A stretch of 64,000 bases of DNA, taken from positions 2,604,001 through 2,668,000 of the forward strand of contig CP074390.1 in NCBI GenBank assembly GCA_022041995.1. Direction: 5' to 3'. The stretch comes from Cupriavidus necator (lineage in GTDB: Bacteria; Pseudomonadota; Gammaproteobacteria; Burkholderiales; Burkholderiaceae). This document shows, one piece after another, positions 8,600-16,676 of the stretch (the stretch's first letter is position 1; each line of letters starts with the position of its first letter). The notes beneath the pieces were generated by a model. The model was not told the DNA's origin. It ran no database searches and was given only the letters and a program-made list of their open reading frames with translations. The position numbers and the translations under genes were made by a program.

Positions 8600-9985
8600 T
8601 CAACCGGGAAAACCCTTGTCCTGGGCAGCGGTGTTCCCCACGGCACGGCTGAGACTGGCGTCCTGCGGGCCCAACTGCCCCTCATGCCGCCGCCCCAGCC
8701 ACCACCCCAGTCCCGCCCACACCAGCGCCAGCACAGCGCCAGCCAGTGCCACCGTAGCCGGATGGCCCGACAGCGCATCGATTCCCGTCTTGACCCACGC
8801 ACTGACCGCGTCGCCCGCACGGTAGACGGCGGTGTCGATCACGTTCTTGGCCTTGTACTTGGTTTCGGGATCGACCACGGTGAACAGCATCTCGCGCCCC
8901 GGGCGCAGCAGCGCGTATTCGCCCACGCGCCGCAGGATCATGACGCCGGCCAGCATGCCGAAGGTCGGCAGCATCGCCAATATGAGGAAGCCGCAGGTCA
9001 CCGCCAGCGGCACCGCGGTCAGCAGCACGGTGACGCCATAGCGGCGCGCCATGCGGCCGGTGAAGAAGAGCTGGACCAGGATGGTCAGCGCCTGCACGGT
9101 AGCATCCAGCGCGCTGAAGACCTGGGTCTGGCGGGTGCGCTCCGGGAAGACCTCGGCCACCAGCCGCGCCTGCTCGAAATACAGGAAGGTGCTGGCCGTG
9201 GCCAGCAGGATCACAAACAGGCCGATGCCAAGCAGGTAGCGCGAGCGCAGCAGCAGCGACAACCCGGCCAGCAACCGGCCGCCGATGGGGGTGGCCGGAT
9301 CCTGCGCCGCGCCGGCCGAGGCTTCGCCCGGCTGCACCACGCCCGCGCCGGCGCGGCGGCGCCAGCCAAACAGCCAGCCCACGCCGGGCAGCGTTGCGGC
9401 CAGCAGCGCGGCCGACAGCAGCATCAGCCCGGTCAGGCCGATCTGCGGCACCAGCCAGCCGCCCAGCACGGGGCCGGCGAGCCCGCCCGCGCTGGCGCCG
9501 GCGGCCAGCAGTGCGAACAGACGGCGCGCCTGCTCGGGGCGGAACACATCGGCCATCAGGCTCCATGCCACCGATACCACAAACAGGTTGAACACCGACA
9601 GCCACACGTAGAAGACGCGCGCCAGCCAGACGTTGTCCGGCAGCGCACGCGTGGCCAGCGCAAAGCCAAGCAGGTTGGCGATAAAGAAGGCGTACACCCA
9701 GGGCACGAAGCGGCGCCGCGGCAGCCGCGCGCAGACCGCGCCGTACAGCGGGATCGCGGCCAGCATCACGACAAAGGTTGCGGTGAACAGCCACTGCAGG
9801 TTCTTCACGCCGCCGGCAATGCCCATGGTCTCGCGCACCGGGCGCAGCATGAAATAGCTGGCGAACAGGCAGAAGAAGAACAGGAAGCCGCCCACCACGG
9901 CGCCGGTCTCGCCGGGGCGGATGCCGAAGCCGCGCCGCAGCCGGGCCAGGCCGCTGGCAGGCGGGTCGCGCGCGGGTTCGTCCAC
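8600..9985 (-). CDS. MFS protein of the ATP/ADP-carrier (NTT)-like group
   Basis: A 461-aa membrane protein with about 12 predicted helices. The N-terminal segment FFFCLFASYFMLRPVRETMG and the spacing resemble bacterial homologues of nucleotide transporters (NTP/NDP exchange type), seen in free-living proteobacteria without proven nucleotide exchange. A cytoplasmic loop near residue 225 (GWRRRAGAGVVQPGE) divides the two halves. Start is GTG at 9985, 12 bases after the aldo/keto reductase stop, so the two genes are probably co-transcribed. The substrate is unknown and true ATP/ADP exchange should not be assumed. Confidence 0.8.
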   Translation of the reverse strand: MDEPARDPPASGLARLRRGFGIRPGETGAVVGGFLFFFCLFASYFMLRPVRETMGIAGGVKNLQWLFTATFVVMLAAIPLYGAVCARLPRRRFVPWVYAFFIANLLGFALATRALPDNVWLARVFYVWLSVFNLFVVSVAWSLMADVFRPEQARRLFALLAAGASAGGLAGPVLGGWLVPQIGLTGLMLLSAALLAATLPGVGWLFGWRRRAGAGVVQPGEASAGAAQDPATPIGGRLLAGLSLLLRSRYLLGIGLFVILLATASTFLYFEQARLVAEVFPERTRQTQVFSALDATVQALTILVQLFFTGRMARRYGVTVLLTAVPLAVTCGFLILAMLPTFGMLAGVMILRRVGEYALLRPGREMLFTVVDPETKYKAKNVIDTAVYRAGDAVSAWVKTGIDALSGHPATVALAGAVLALVWAGLGWWLGRRHEGQLGPQDASLSRAVGNTAAQDKGFPG

Positions 9986-9997
9986 GATCGATACGGC

Positions 9998-10915
9998 TCA
10001 GCGCAGCAGCGCGGCGATGCGCTCGCGCTGGCCGGGATCGGGCATGCGGCCGAGTCCGGCCCCAAGGTTGTCGGCCATATTGCGCGGCTTGGAGGTGGCC
10101 GGGATCGCCACGGTCACGGCGGGATGGCTGACGATGAACTTCAGGAACAGCTGGCCCCACGAGCCGCAGTCGATATCGCCAGCCCACGGCGGCAGCGGGC
10201 GGTCCTTGACGACGCGGAACAGGCGCCCGTCCTGGAACGGCCGGTTGACCAGCACCGCCACGCCGCGCGCTTCGCACAGCGGCAGCAGCGTGCGTTCGGC
10301 ATTGCGCTCGGCCACGGAGTAGTTGATCTGGACAAAGTCCACGCGCTCGCTGCGCACGATCTTCTCTAGCGCCTCGTGCGCATCGTCGCGGTAGTGGGTG
10401 ATGCCCAGGTAGCGGATGCGGCCCTGTTCCTTCAGCTCGCGCAGCCAGCGCAGGTTGGCCTGCCAGTCGATCAGGTTGTGGATCTGCAGCAGGTCGATCT
10501 TGTCCACCTGCAGGTCGGCCAGCGAACGCGCCCATTGCGCCTGCGCGGGCGCGCCGGACCGGGCCGAGATCTTGGTGGCCAGAAACACGCGGCTGCGGGC
10601 ATTGGCCGCGCGCAGCAGGTCGCCGGTCACGGCTTCGGCGCTGCCGTAACTGGGCGCGGTATCGATGACCGAGCCTTCGGTCTGCAGCAGCAGGCCCATC
10701 ACCTCCGCCAGCGGCTTGCGTTCGTCTGCGCCGGTGCCGACGTTGAAGGTGTCGGCGGTGCCCATGCCGACCACGGGCAGGGCTTCGGTGGTGCCAGGGA
10801 TATTGCGGCGCAACGGTGCGGCGACAGTGGCGGCATGGACCGGCGACACCGGCCTGAGGCCGGTAGCGGCCAGACCGGCGGCCAGGCTGAGAAATGAGCG
10901 ACGGTCGATCGACAT
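9998..10915 (-). CDS. Tat-exported aldo/keto reductase
   Basis: A 305-aa NAD(P)H-type oxidoreductase fold. Residues DRRSFLSLAAG at positions 4-14 form a twin-arginine export signal, with likely cleavage after SPVHA. The catalytic tetrad is visible as VIDTAPSYG (Asp and Tyr), LATKI (Lys) and QIHNL (His). The C-terminal cofactor site reads IPATSKPRNMADN. Export of a folded, cofactor-loaded reductase through Tat suggests a periplasmic role. The substrate is unknown. Pairing with the membrane carrier downstream is suggestive but unexplained. Confidence 0.88.
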   Translation of the reverse strand: MSIDRRSFLSLAAGLAATGLRPVSPVHAATVAAPLRRNIPGTTEALPVVGMGTADTFNVGTGADERKPLAEVMGLLLQTEGSVIDTAPSYGSAEAVTGDLLRAANARSRVFLATKISARSGAPAQAQWARSLADLQVDKIDLLQIHNLIDWQANLRWLRELKEQGRIRYLGITHYRDDAHEALEKIVRSERVDFVQINYSVAERNAERTLLPLCEARGVAVLVNRPFQDGRLFRVVKDRPLPPWAGDIDCGSWGQLFLKFIVSHPAVTVAIPATSKPRNMADNLGAGLGRMPDPGQRERIAALLR

Positions 10916-11063
10916 GGGTGGTTTCCCGGCAAGTCATTGCCTGGTTGACCTTAGGCGGTGGGCGCAGCCATGTAAACCGTTGTGTTGATGTGAGCGCACA
11001 AAGCGCTTGCCGTGCCTCATGAGGCTCAGTGTGCGCCGCTCGAGTGGTGGCGCTTCACGTGAC

Positions 11064-11444
11064 CTAGTGAAGCTTCGGCCGATGTGCCACACCAAAACGT
11101 ACCGACAAATGGTCGAGACGCTGGTCCAGTGTCCATAGCCGTGCGCCAGGCGTGATCAAAGTGGAAGCCAGCAAGGAGACATCGACCAGGCCGCAACCCA
11201 GCCCATACAATTTCTCGTGCTCGATGAACGCCATCACCTCTGCCAGGCTTGCTTGCTTTGCGGGTTGCAATAGCCCGATGTCGCCAAGTGTCCGGATCCG
11301 CGGCGCTGGGGGTGTTCCGCAAGCTAATTCAACCAGGACCATGGGGTGGGTCAGGGCTTGATCCGACACAAGCAAGCTGACCAGTCTGTCATTCCGGTTC
11401 TTGAAATGATCTACCCACACAGAGGTGTCGACGAGCACGCTCAT
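11064..11444 (-). CDS. vapC: PIN-domain ribonuclease toxin, VapC family
   Basis: A 126-aa PIN-domain protein. The acidic metal-binding residues appear as VDTSVWVDHF (Asp5), MVLVELACG (Glu near 39), GLVDVSLLA (Asp near 87) and LWTLDQRL (Asp near 105). VapC toxins cleave tRNA or rRNA in the cytoplasm when freed from antitoxin. The start codon overlaps the vapB stop by 4 bases (ATGA), the classical type II arrangement. The module sits between unrelated metabolic operons and was probably acquired. Confidence 0.9.
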   Translation of the reverse strand: MSVLVDTSVWVDHFKNRNDRLVSLLVSDQALTHPMVLVELACGTPPAPRIRTLGDIGLLQPAKQASLAEVMAFIEHEKLYGLGCGLVDVSLLASTLITPGARLWTLDQRLDHLSVRFGVAHRPKLH

Positions 11445-11647
11445 TTCGCTTCAGGTTCCGGACGGCGGCGTGTCACGTCTTCCATATTGGGAGCGGCGCC
11501 ACCCAGTGCTGCGAGGCGCTTGGCTGCTTGTACCCGAACGAAAGTCTTGATTGCCTCACGAAAAAGGTCAGATTTGTCCATGTTAGGGTCGGCTACCTCT
11601 AGTGCTTGCTCATACAGGGCGTCATCGATCGTCACGGTCGTGCGCAT
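11441..11647 (-). CDS. vapB: VapB antitoxin, ribbon-helix-helix type
   Basis: A 68-aa partner of VapC. The N-terminal MRTTVTIDDALYEQALE followed by KSDLFREAIKTFVRVQAAKRLAALGG matches the VapB/YdfE-type antitoxins that use a ribbon-helix-helix fold to dimerise on their own promoter. The C-terminal tail (residues 50-68) is polar and would wrap the toxin. AGGAG lies about 7 bases upstream of the ATG. A perfect 18-base palindrome lies 23 bases upstream and is the expected autorepression site. Confidence 0.88.
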   Translation of the reverse strand: MRTTVTIDDALYEQALEVADPNMDKSDLFREAIKTFVRVQAAKRLAALGGAAPNMEDVTRRRPEPEAK

Positions 11648-11669
11648 GTCATGCTCCTTGCTTCAGATA

Positions 11670-11687
11670 TGATGCAATATTGCATCA
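11670..11687. promoter_or_regulatory. Palindromic operator of vapBC
   Basis: TGATGCAATATTGCATCA is a perfect 18-base palindrome just upstream of vapB, in an AT-rich patch followed by an A run. Position and symmetry fit autorepression by the VapB-VapC complex. Binding is inferred. Confidence 0.7.
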
Positions 11688-12092
11688 AAAAAAACATCTA
11701 GGCAAGGTTGCCCGGAAGATCGTGTGACGAGTAGATCATCAATGACGCCACCAGTATTTGCTGTCGGTGCCGGGTAATCGATGAGAGACGTCGCATTTCT
11801 AAGGGCGGGCGAAATTTGAACCCATGCCGCCGACGCAGGAATCGCCAACTTTTGAAAATGCGCGTGCGCCTTAGTCGCCCGAGTCCTTCACCTGCGCAAA
11901 CTTGTCGAACTCAAGGTTGTGCAGCTTTCCGTTGACCTACTCGACCTTGCGGACATGGACCATCTGCACCACGTCCAGCGTCGCCAAGGCCGCGAGAGCG
12001 TGCAGCAGCGGGGCGATGGTGATGGGAGGCTCTCCCCGTTGGCGCGCGGCGCTGGCGGCCGCATCAAGGAGGCAGTGCGGGAGGGCGCAGGC
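11688..12092. other. Intergenic stretch with possible gene remnant
   Basis: There is no convincing intact gene here. On the minus strand at about 11871-11990 one frame reads DVVQMVHVRKVE, a stop, then VNGKLHNLEFDKFAQVKD before a terminal stop at 11871. This looks like the C-terminal tail of a branched-chain amino acid ABC transporter binding protein with an in-frame TAG where a tyrosine codon would be expected. It may be a decayed fragment; the match is from memory of the family and weak. Confidence 0.3.
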
Positions 12093-12124
12093 CAGGCAAT
12101 CCCGGCTGATGCCGGGTTTGCCTG
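12093..12124 (-). terminator. Hairpin downstream of gntP
   Basis: Arms CAGGCAA-T-CCCGGC and GCCGGG-T-TTGCCTG pair over 13 bp with one internal mismatch and a 4-base loop, about 44 bases after the gntP stop in its direction of transcription. No clear T run follows, so it may be a weak terminator or an mRNA 3'-end stabiliser. Confidence 0.5.
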
Positions 12125-12167
12125 GCTGCCCGGCGCGCCCCCGGGACGGAGGCGCGGGAGGGGACGC

Positions 12168-13529
12168 TCAGACCAGCGTGGCCAGCCCCAGCGTCAGCAG
12201 CAGCGCCACCACCGAGATGATGGTTTCGCAGACCGACCAGGTCTGGAAGGTCTGGGCCACGGTCATGTTGAAGTACTCCTTGACCAGCCAGAAGCCGCCG
12301 TCGTTCACGTGCGACAGGATCAGCGAGCCGGCGCCGGTGGTCAGCACCAGCAGCTCCGGGCGCGTGCCCGGCACGCTGGCGGCGATCGGCGCGACGATGC
12401 CCGCCGCGGTGGTCATGGCCACCGTGGCCGAGCCCGTGGCGATGCGGATCATCACCGCCACCAGCCAGCCCAGCACCAGCACCGACACGTTGGCGCCGGT
12501 GGCGACGTCGACGATGGCGTTGGAGATGCCCGAGTCGCGCAGGATGCGGCCAAAGCCGCCGCCGGCACCGACCACCAGCGTGATGATGGCGGTGGGCGCC
12601 ACGCACTCGTTGGTGAACTTGAGGATGGTCTCGCGGTTGAAGCCGCGCGCCTTGCCGAAGGTGTAGAAGCTCACCAGCGCCGCAATCAGCAGCGCCATCA
12701 CCGAGTTGCCGATCAGCTTCAGGAAGTCGTTGGCAAAGGTCTTGGGCGTGGCGATGAGGTCTGCCCAGCTGCCGATCAGCATCAGGATCACGGGCAGCAG
12801 GATGGTGAACACCGTGATGCCGAAGCCCGGCAACTCATGCGATGCCTTGACGCGCTCATCCTCTTCGGTGAACTGCTCCGCCAGCGGATTGACCTCGGGC
12901 AGCTTGACGTAGCGGTCCATCAGCTTGGCGAACAGCGGGCCAGCGAGGGCTGCTGTGGGAATGCCGACGATCAGCGCGTACATGATGGTCTTGCCGATGT
13001 CGGCGCCATAGGCGGTTACCGCCAGCAGCGCGGCCGGGTGCGGCGGGATCAGGCCGTGCACCACGGACAGGCCGGCCACCATCGGGATGCCGACCAGCAC
13101 CATCGAAGTGCCGGTGCGCTTGGCCACATTGAAGGCGATCGGCACCAGCAGCACGAAGCCCACTTCAAAGAACACCGGCAGGCCGACGATAAAGGCGATG
13201 GTGGCCATCGCCCAATGCACGTTCTTCGCGCCGAAGAAATCGATCAGTGTGTTCGCGATGCGCTCGGCACCGCCGGATTCGGCCATCATCTTGCCGAGCA
13301 TGGTGCCCAGGCCCACCACCAGCGCGATATGGCCAAGGGTGCCGCCGACGCCGGCCTCAAAGGACTTGACGATGTCGCCCATCGGCATGCCCACGGCAAA
13401 GCCGAGCAGCACCGATACGACCACCAGGGTAATGAAGGGGTTGAGCTTGAAGCGCGCGATCAGCACCACCAGTGCGATCACTGCGATCAGCGCATACACC
13501 AAGAGCGTGGTTCCGGTGACGGGACCCAT
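12168..13529 (-). CDS. gntP: GntP-family sugar-acid permease
   Basis: A 453-aa inner-membrane proton symporter of the GntP (gluconate permease) family, with about 12-14 hydrophobic helices. Family-type stretches are GLGTMLGKMMAESGGAERIA, GLPVFFEVGFVLLVPI, GLIPPHPAAL and SHVNDGGFWLVKEYF. It closes a minus-strand operon with ridA, the D-aminoacylase and rpiR. Together with the divergent deaminase, kinase and aldolase genes, the likely cargo is an amino-sugar acid such as (N-acetyl-)glucosaminate rather than plain gluconate; this is inference from context. Confidence 0.88.
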   Translation of the reverse strand: MGPVTGTTLLVYALIAVIALVVLIARFKLNPFITLVVVSVLLGFAVGMPMGDIVKSFEAGVGGTLGHIALVVGLGTMLGKMMAESGGAERIANTLIDFFGAKNVHWAMATIAFIVGLPVFFEVGFVLLVPIAFNVAKRTGTSMVLVGIPMVAGLSVVHGLIPPHPAALLAVTAYGADIGKTIMYALIVGIPTAALAGPLFAKLMDRYVKLPEVNPLAEQFTEEDERVKASHELPGFGITVFTILLPVILMLIGSWADLIATPKTFANDFLKLIGNSVMALLIAALVSFYTFGKARGFNRETILKFTNECVAPTAIITLVVGAGGGFGRILRDSGISNAIVDVATGANVSVLVLGWLVAVMIRIATGSATVAMTTAAGIVAPIAASVPGTRPELLVLTTGAGSLILSHVNDGGFWLVKEYFNMTVAQTFQTWSVCETIISVVALLLTLGLATLV

Positions 13530-13637
13530 ATTGTCTCCTTGCGTGGAAAAAAGGCCGCTTGTGGCGGCAGGGATTAGTTTTTGGTTTTTCCCCCTGCCGC
13601 GGTCGGGAGGGGATGACGCAATCCGCTGGCAGCAGGC

Positions 13638-14030
13638 TCAGGCCGCCGGCTTCTTGTAGGCGATGCAGTCCACTTCGACCTTGCAGTCCACCACCATGCT
13701 TGACTGCACGCAGGCGCGCGCGGGCGGGTTGGCGCCGAAGTATTCCTTGAAGATCTTGTTGAACGAGGCGAAGTCGCGCGTGTCGTCCAGCCATACGCCG
13801 CAGCGCACGACGTGCTCGGGGCCGTAGCCGGCCTCGGCCAGGATGGCCAGCACGTTCTTGATGGCCTGGTGGGTCTGGGGCACGATGCCGCCGTCGATGA
13901 CCTCGCCGTTGACCATCGGCACCTGGCCGGAGACGTAGAGCCAGCCGTCGGCCGCGACCGCGCGGGCGAAGGGCATGTGCTGGCCGCCGGTACCGGTGCC
14001 GCCTTCGACGCCGAATCGTTTGATGTCCAT
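13638..14030 (-). CDS. RidA/YjgF-family imine deaminase
   Basis: A 130-aa protein of the Rid family, small trimeric enzymes that hydrolyse reactive enamine/imine intermediates released by PLP-dependent deaminases. Typical parts are PFARAVAADGWLYVSGQVPM, a conserved Gln in IVPQTHQAIKNVLAIL, and the C-terminal ARACVQSSMVV. The active-site Arg of imine-hydrolysing members is present in PARACVQ. It lies between gntP and the D-aminoacylase gene. A Rid protein encoded beside a PLP amino-acid or amino-sugar deaminase makes chemical sense, since it would speed release of the 2-keto acid. Confidence 0.9.
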   Translation of the reverse strand: MDIKRFGVEGGTGTGGQHMPFARAVAADGWLYVSGQVPMVNGEVIDGGIVPQTHQAIKNVLAILAEAGYGPEHVVRCGVWLDDTRDFASFNKIFKEYFGANPPARACVQSSMVVDCKVEVDCIAYKKPAA

Positions 14031-14083
14031 GGGTACTCCTGGGATTGTGTTGGATTTGGGAAGGAAGGAGGGCAGCGCGCCGG

Positions 14084-15556
14084 TCAGGCGGCGCCGAACT
14101 CAGGCCGCGGGCCTCGCGGCAGGAACCGGCCGGCGCGCACGCCGGTGGTCTGGCGCTGCTGCCATGACAGCTCGCCATTGACCCAGACCGCGGCAATGCC
14201 CTCGGCCGGTTGCATGGGATCGGTAAAGCTGGCCGTATCGCGGATGGTGGTGGCGTCGAACAGCACCAGGTCGGCCCAGTAGCCTTCGCGCACGAAGCCG
14301 CGCTCCTGCAGCCCGAAGCGCTCGGCGGACATGCCGGTCATCTTGTTGACGGCCACCGTCAGCGGGAACAGCTCGCGGTCGCGCGCGTAGTGGCCCAGCA
14401 CGCGCGGGAATGCGCCCCACAGGCGTGGATGCGGCAGCGGGTCGTTGGGCAGGCCGTCCGAGCCGACCACCGTGGCCGGATGGCTCAGGATGCGGTCGAC
14501 GTCGGCGTCTTCCATGCAGTGGTAGACCGCGCCCGCGGGCATCAGCCGGCGCGCGGCTTCGTGCAGGTCGACCTGCCATTCGGCGGCGATATCGGCCAGC
14601 AGGCGGCCGCCCATCTCGGGCGCGCCTTCGGACCAGGTCACCATGATGTCGAAATCGCTGGTGACCTGCTTCAGGTCCAGCGTGGAGGAACTGGCGGTGT
14701 AGGGGTAGCAGTCGCAGCCCACCGGCTGCCAGCGCTGCGCGCCGTCGAGCGCGTCCAGCACCTCGGTGCTGCGGCCCCAGTTGGCCACGCCCGCGCATTT
14801 CAGGTGCGAGATCACCACCGGCACGCGCGCATGGCGGCCGATGCGGAAGGCCTCGTCCATGGCGTCGAGGATCTCGGCAAACTCGCTGCGCAGGTGGGTG
14901 GCGTAGAGCGCGCCGGCCTTGGCCAGCGGTTCGGCCAGCGCCAGCACCTCATCGGTCGGTGCGCTGAAGGCGTTGGCGTAGGCCAGGCCCGTGGACAGTC
15001 CCAGCGCGCCGTGCTGCAGCGCTTCTTCCAGCTGCGCGCGCATTGCCGCGATTTCTTCCGGCGTGGCGGCGCGGTCGAAGCGGTCCATATGGTTGCTGCG
15101 CAGCGCGGTATGGCCGACCAGCGCGGCGACATTGACCGCGGGCTGCGCGGCGCCTACCGCATCGACGTAGCTTTTGAAATCCGGGTAGCGGAAGGCGTCG
15201 GCATGGCCGAGCAGGTTCATCGGGTCGGGCGGTTCGCCTGCCAGTGTCACCGGCGCGGCGCTGATGCCGCAGTTGCCGACCACCACCGTGGTGACGCCCT
15301 GTGACAGCTTGGGCGTCATCTCGGGCTGGCGCACCACGTTGGTGTCGTCGTGCGTATGCACGTCGATAAAGCCCGGTGCAAGGACCAGGCCGTCGCCTTC
15401 GACGACATGCGAGGCGGCGTCGGGATCGATCGCGCCGGCTTCATCGATGCGGGCGATGCGGCCGTCGCGCAGGGCCACGTCGGCCAGGCGCGCGGCGGCG
15501 CCGGAGCCGTCGATCAGGGTGACGCAGCGGATCAGGGTGTCGAACAGGTGTGGCAT
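14084..15556 (-). CDS. N-acyl-D-amino-acid deacylase (D-aminoacylase), candidate N-acetylglucosaminate deacetylase
   Basis: A 490-aa zinc amidohydrolase of the D-aminoacylase family. Metal-binding and catalytic motifs are GFIDVHTHDD near residue 67, VVVGNCGIS near 96, YATHLRSE near 220, VVISHLKCAG near 250 and VVGSDGLPND near 366. It removes an acyl group from an N-acylated amine next to a carboxylate. The gene starts 2 bases after the rpiR stop. With GntP, RidA, a PLP deaminase and KDG kinase/KDPG aldolase in the cluster, the acyl substrate may be N-acetyl-glucosaminate; an N-acyl-D-amino acid remains possible. Confidence 0.88.
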   Translation of the reverse strand: MPHLFDTLIRCVTLIDGSGAAARLADVALRDGRIARIDEAGAIDPDAASHVVEGDGLVLAPGFIDVHTHDDTNVVRQPEMTPKLSQGVTTVVVGNCGISAAPVTLAGEPPDPMNLLGHADAFRYPDFKSYVDAVGAAQPAVNVAALVGHTALRSNHMDRFDRAATPEEIAAMRAQLEEALQHGALGLSTGLAYANAFSAPTDEVLALAEPLAKAGALYATHLRSEFAEILDAMDEAFRIGRHARVPVVISHLKCAGVANWGRSTEVLDALDGAQRWQPVGCDCYPYTASSSTLDLKQVTSDFDIMVTWSEGAPEMGGRLLADIAAEWQVDLHEAARRLMPAGAVYHCMEDADVDRILSHPATVVGSDGLPNDPLPHPRLWGAFPRVLGHYARDRELFPLTVAVNKMTGMSAERFGLQERGFVREGYWADLVLFDATTIRDTASFTDPMQPAEGIAAVWVNGELSWQQRQTTGVRAGRFLPRGPRPEFGAA

Positions 15557-15558
15557 GG

Positions 15559-16464
15559 TCAGTCTCCCAGCGGCTGGCGGCTGTCGGGGCCCCTGGCGGG
15601 GCCGCTTTCACCGCGGTGGGTGTCCAGCACGTACTTGAGCCGGCGCAGTCGCTCCTTGCTCTGGTCCGGCTGCAACAGCGCGCATTGCGTGGCCAGCACG
15701 TCCAGCACCATCAGCATGGCGTAGCGCGATGCCGACGGCTTGAAAATGAAATCCGTCTCCAGCGTGCGCACCGGCAGCAGCACGTCGGCGCGCGCGGCCA
15801 GCGGCGAGCCCAGCGCGGTCACGGCCACCAGCCGGGCACCGTACTCGCGCGCGATATCGCAGCTGGCCAGCATCTCCGGCACGCGGCCGCTGGCCGAGAA
15901 CGCCAGCACCACGTCGTCGCGGCCCAGCGTGGCCGCCACCATCTTCTGCAGCAGGGCGTCCTGGTAGCTCGCCACCGGCTGGCCCAGGCGCGCCAGGCGA
16001 TGGCGGGCCTCGTCGGCCATGAATGACGAGCCGCCGCCCATGCCAAAAGCGTAGACCATGCGTGCGCCAAGCAACAGGCGCGCGGCCTGCTCGATGCGCT
16101 GCGCGTCCATCAGGCCGCGGTTGACTTCCAGCGCGGTGAGGATGTCGGCGTGGATGCTGTCAGCGAGCGTGGCCGGGGCGGCTTCACCGGCGGGAACGCT
16201 GCCGGGCTGCAGGAAGCGCGCGCCTACCGCGGTGGCCTGGGCCAGGCGCAGCTTCAGGTCGCGCACGTCGCGGCAGCCGATGGCCTTGGCAAAGCGCGTC
16301 ACGCTGGCCTCGCTGACGCCGGCCTTGCGCGCCAGCTCATTGATGCTGGCGGCGGCCGCGCCGGCCAGGTCTTCCAGCACCACCTGCGCCACCTTTTGCT
16401 CGGCCAGGCGCAGCGCGGGGCCGCGCTCGGCGATGCGGGTCAGGATGTCGAAGGGCGCGGTCAT
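15559..16464 (-). CDS. MurR/RpiR-family transcriptional regulator
   Basis: A 301-aa regulator with an N-terminal helix-turn-helix (SINELARKAGVSEASVTRFAKAIGCRDVRDLKL, residues about 40-72) and a C-terminal SIS sugar-phosphate isomerase-like domain (MVYAFGMGGGSSFMADEARHRLARLG, VVLAFSASGRVPEML). SIS-domain regulators usually sense phosphorylated sugars, and KDPG is a plausible ligand here. It is the first gene of the minus-strand operon and faces the deaminase gene across a 212-base region, so it probably controls both operons. Confidence 0.9.
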   Translation of the reverse strand: MTAPFDILTRIAERGPALRLAEQKVAQVVLEDLAGAAAASINELARKAGVSEASVTRFAKAIGCRDVRDLKLRLAQATAVGARFLQPGSVPAGEAAPATLADSIHADILTALEVNRGLMDAQRIEQAARLLLGARMVYAFGMGGGSSFMADEARHRLARLGQPVASYQDALLQKMVAATLGRDDVVLAFSASGRVPEMLASCDIAREYGARLVAVTALGSPLAARADVLLPVRTLETDFIFKPSASRYAMLMVLDVLATQCALLQPDQSKERLRRLKYVLDTHRGESGPARGPDSRQPLGD

Positions 16465-16625
16465 GGGCGGCAGGTCTGGTCGGAAGACGGATCGGATCGA
16501 AATGTGACGGAAGCTGCAGTGCCCGCGGGCAGGGGCTATAACAGTGATTGGCGCATCTGGCGGGTGCCAATCGCGTGGTCCCGGCTAGCCCTTCCGGGCA
16601 TCTGCGTGTTACTTTATAACAAGGA

Positions 16626-16643
16626 TGAAATATCTTATTTTCA
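16626..16643. promoter_or_regulatory. AT-rich imperfect palindrome in divergent promoter region
   Basis: TGAAATA-TCT-TATTTTCA is an imperfect inverted repeat in a markedly AT-rich patch about 35 bases before the deaminase start. The patch also has TTACTTTATAA nearby. It is a reasonable site for the RpiR-type regulator encoded on the other side, without direct evidence. Confidence 0.4.
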
Positions 16644-16676
16644 GGGCTATCATTACGTCAATCAGATTTTTTCAGG

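Noticed and set aside
11919..13577. 552-residue open frame on the plus strand
   Set aside because: It lies antisense to gntP, whose product has clear membrane and family motifs. The plus-strand product is His/Asp/Arg-rich low-complexity, as expected from a GC-rich shadow frame.
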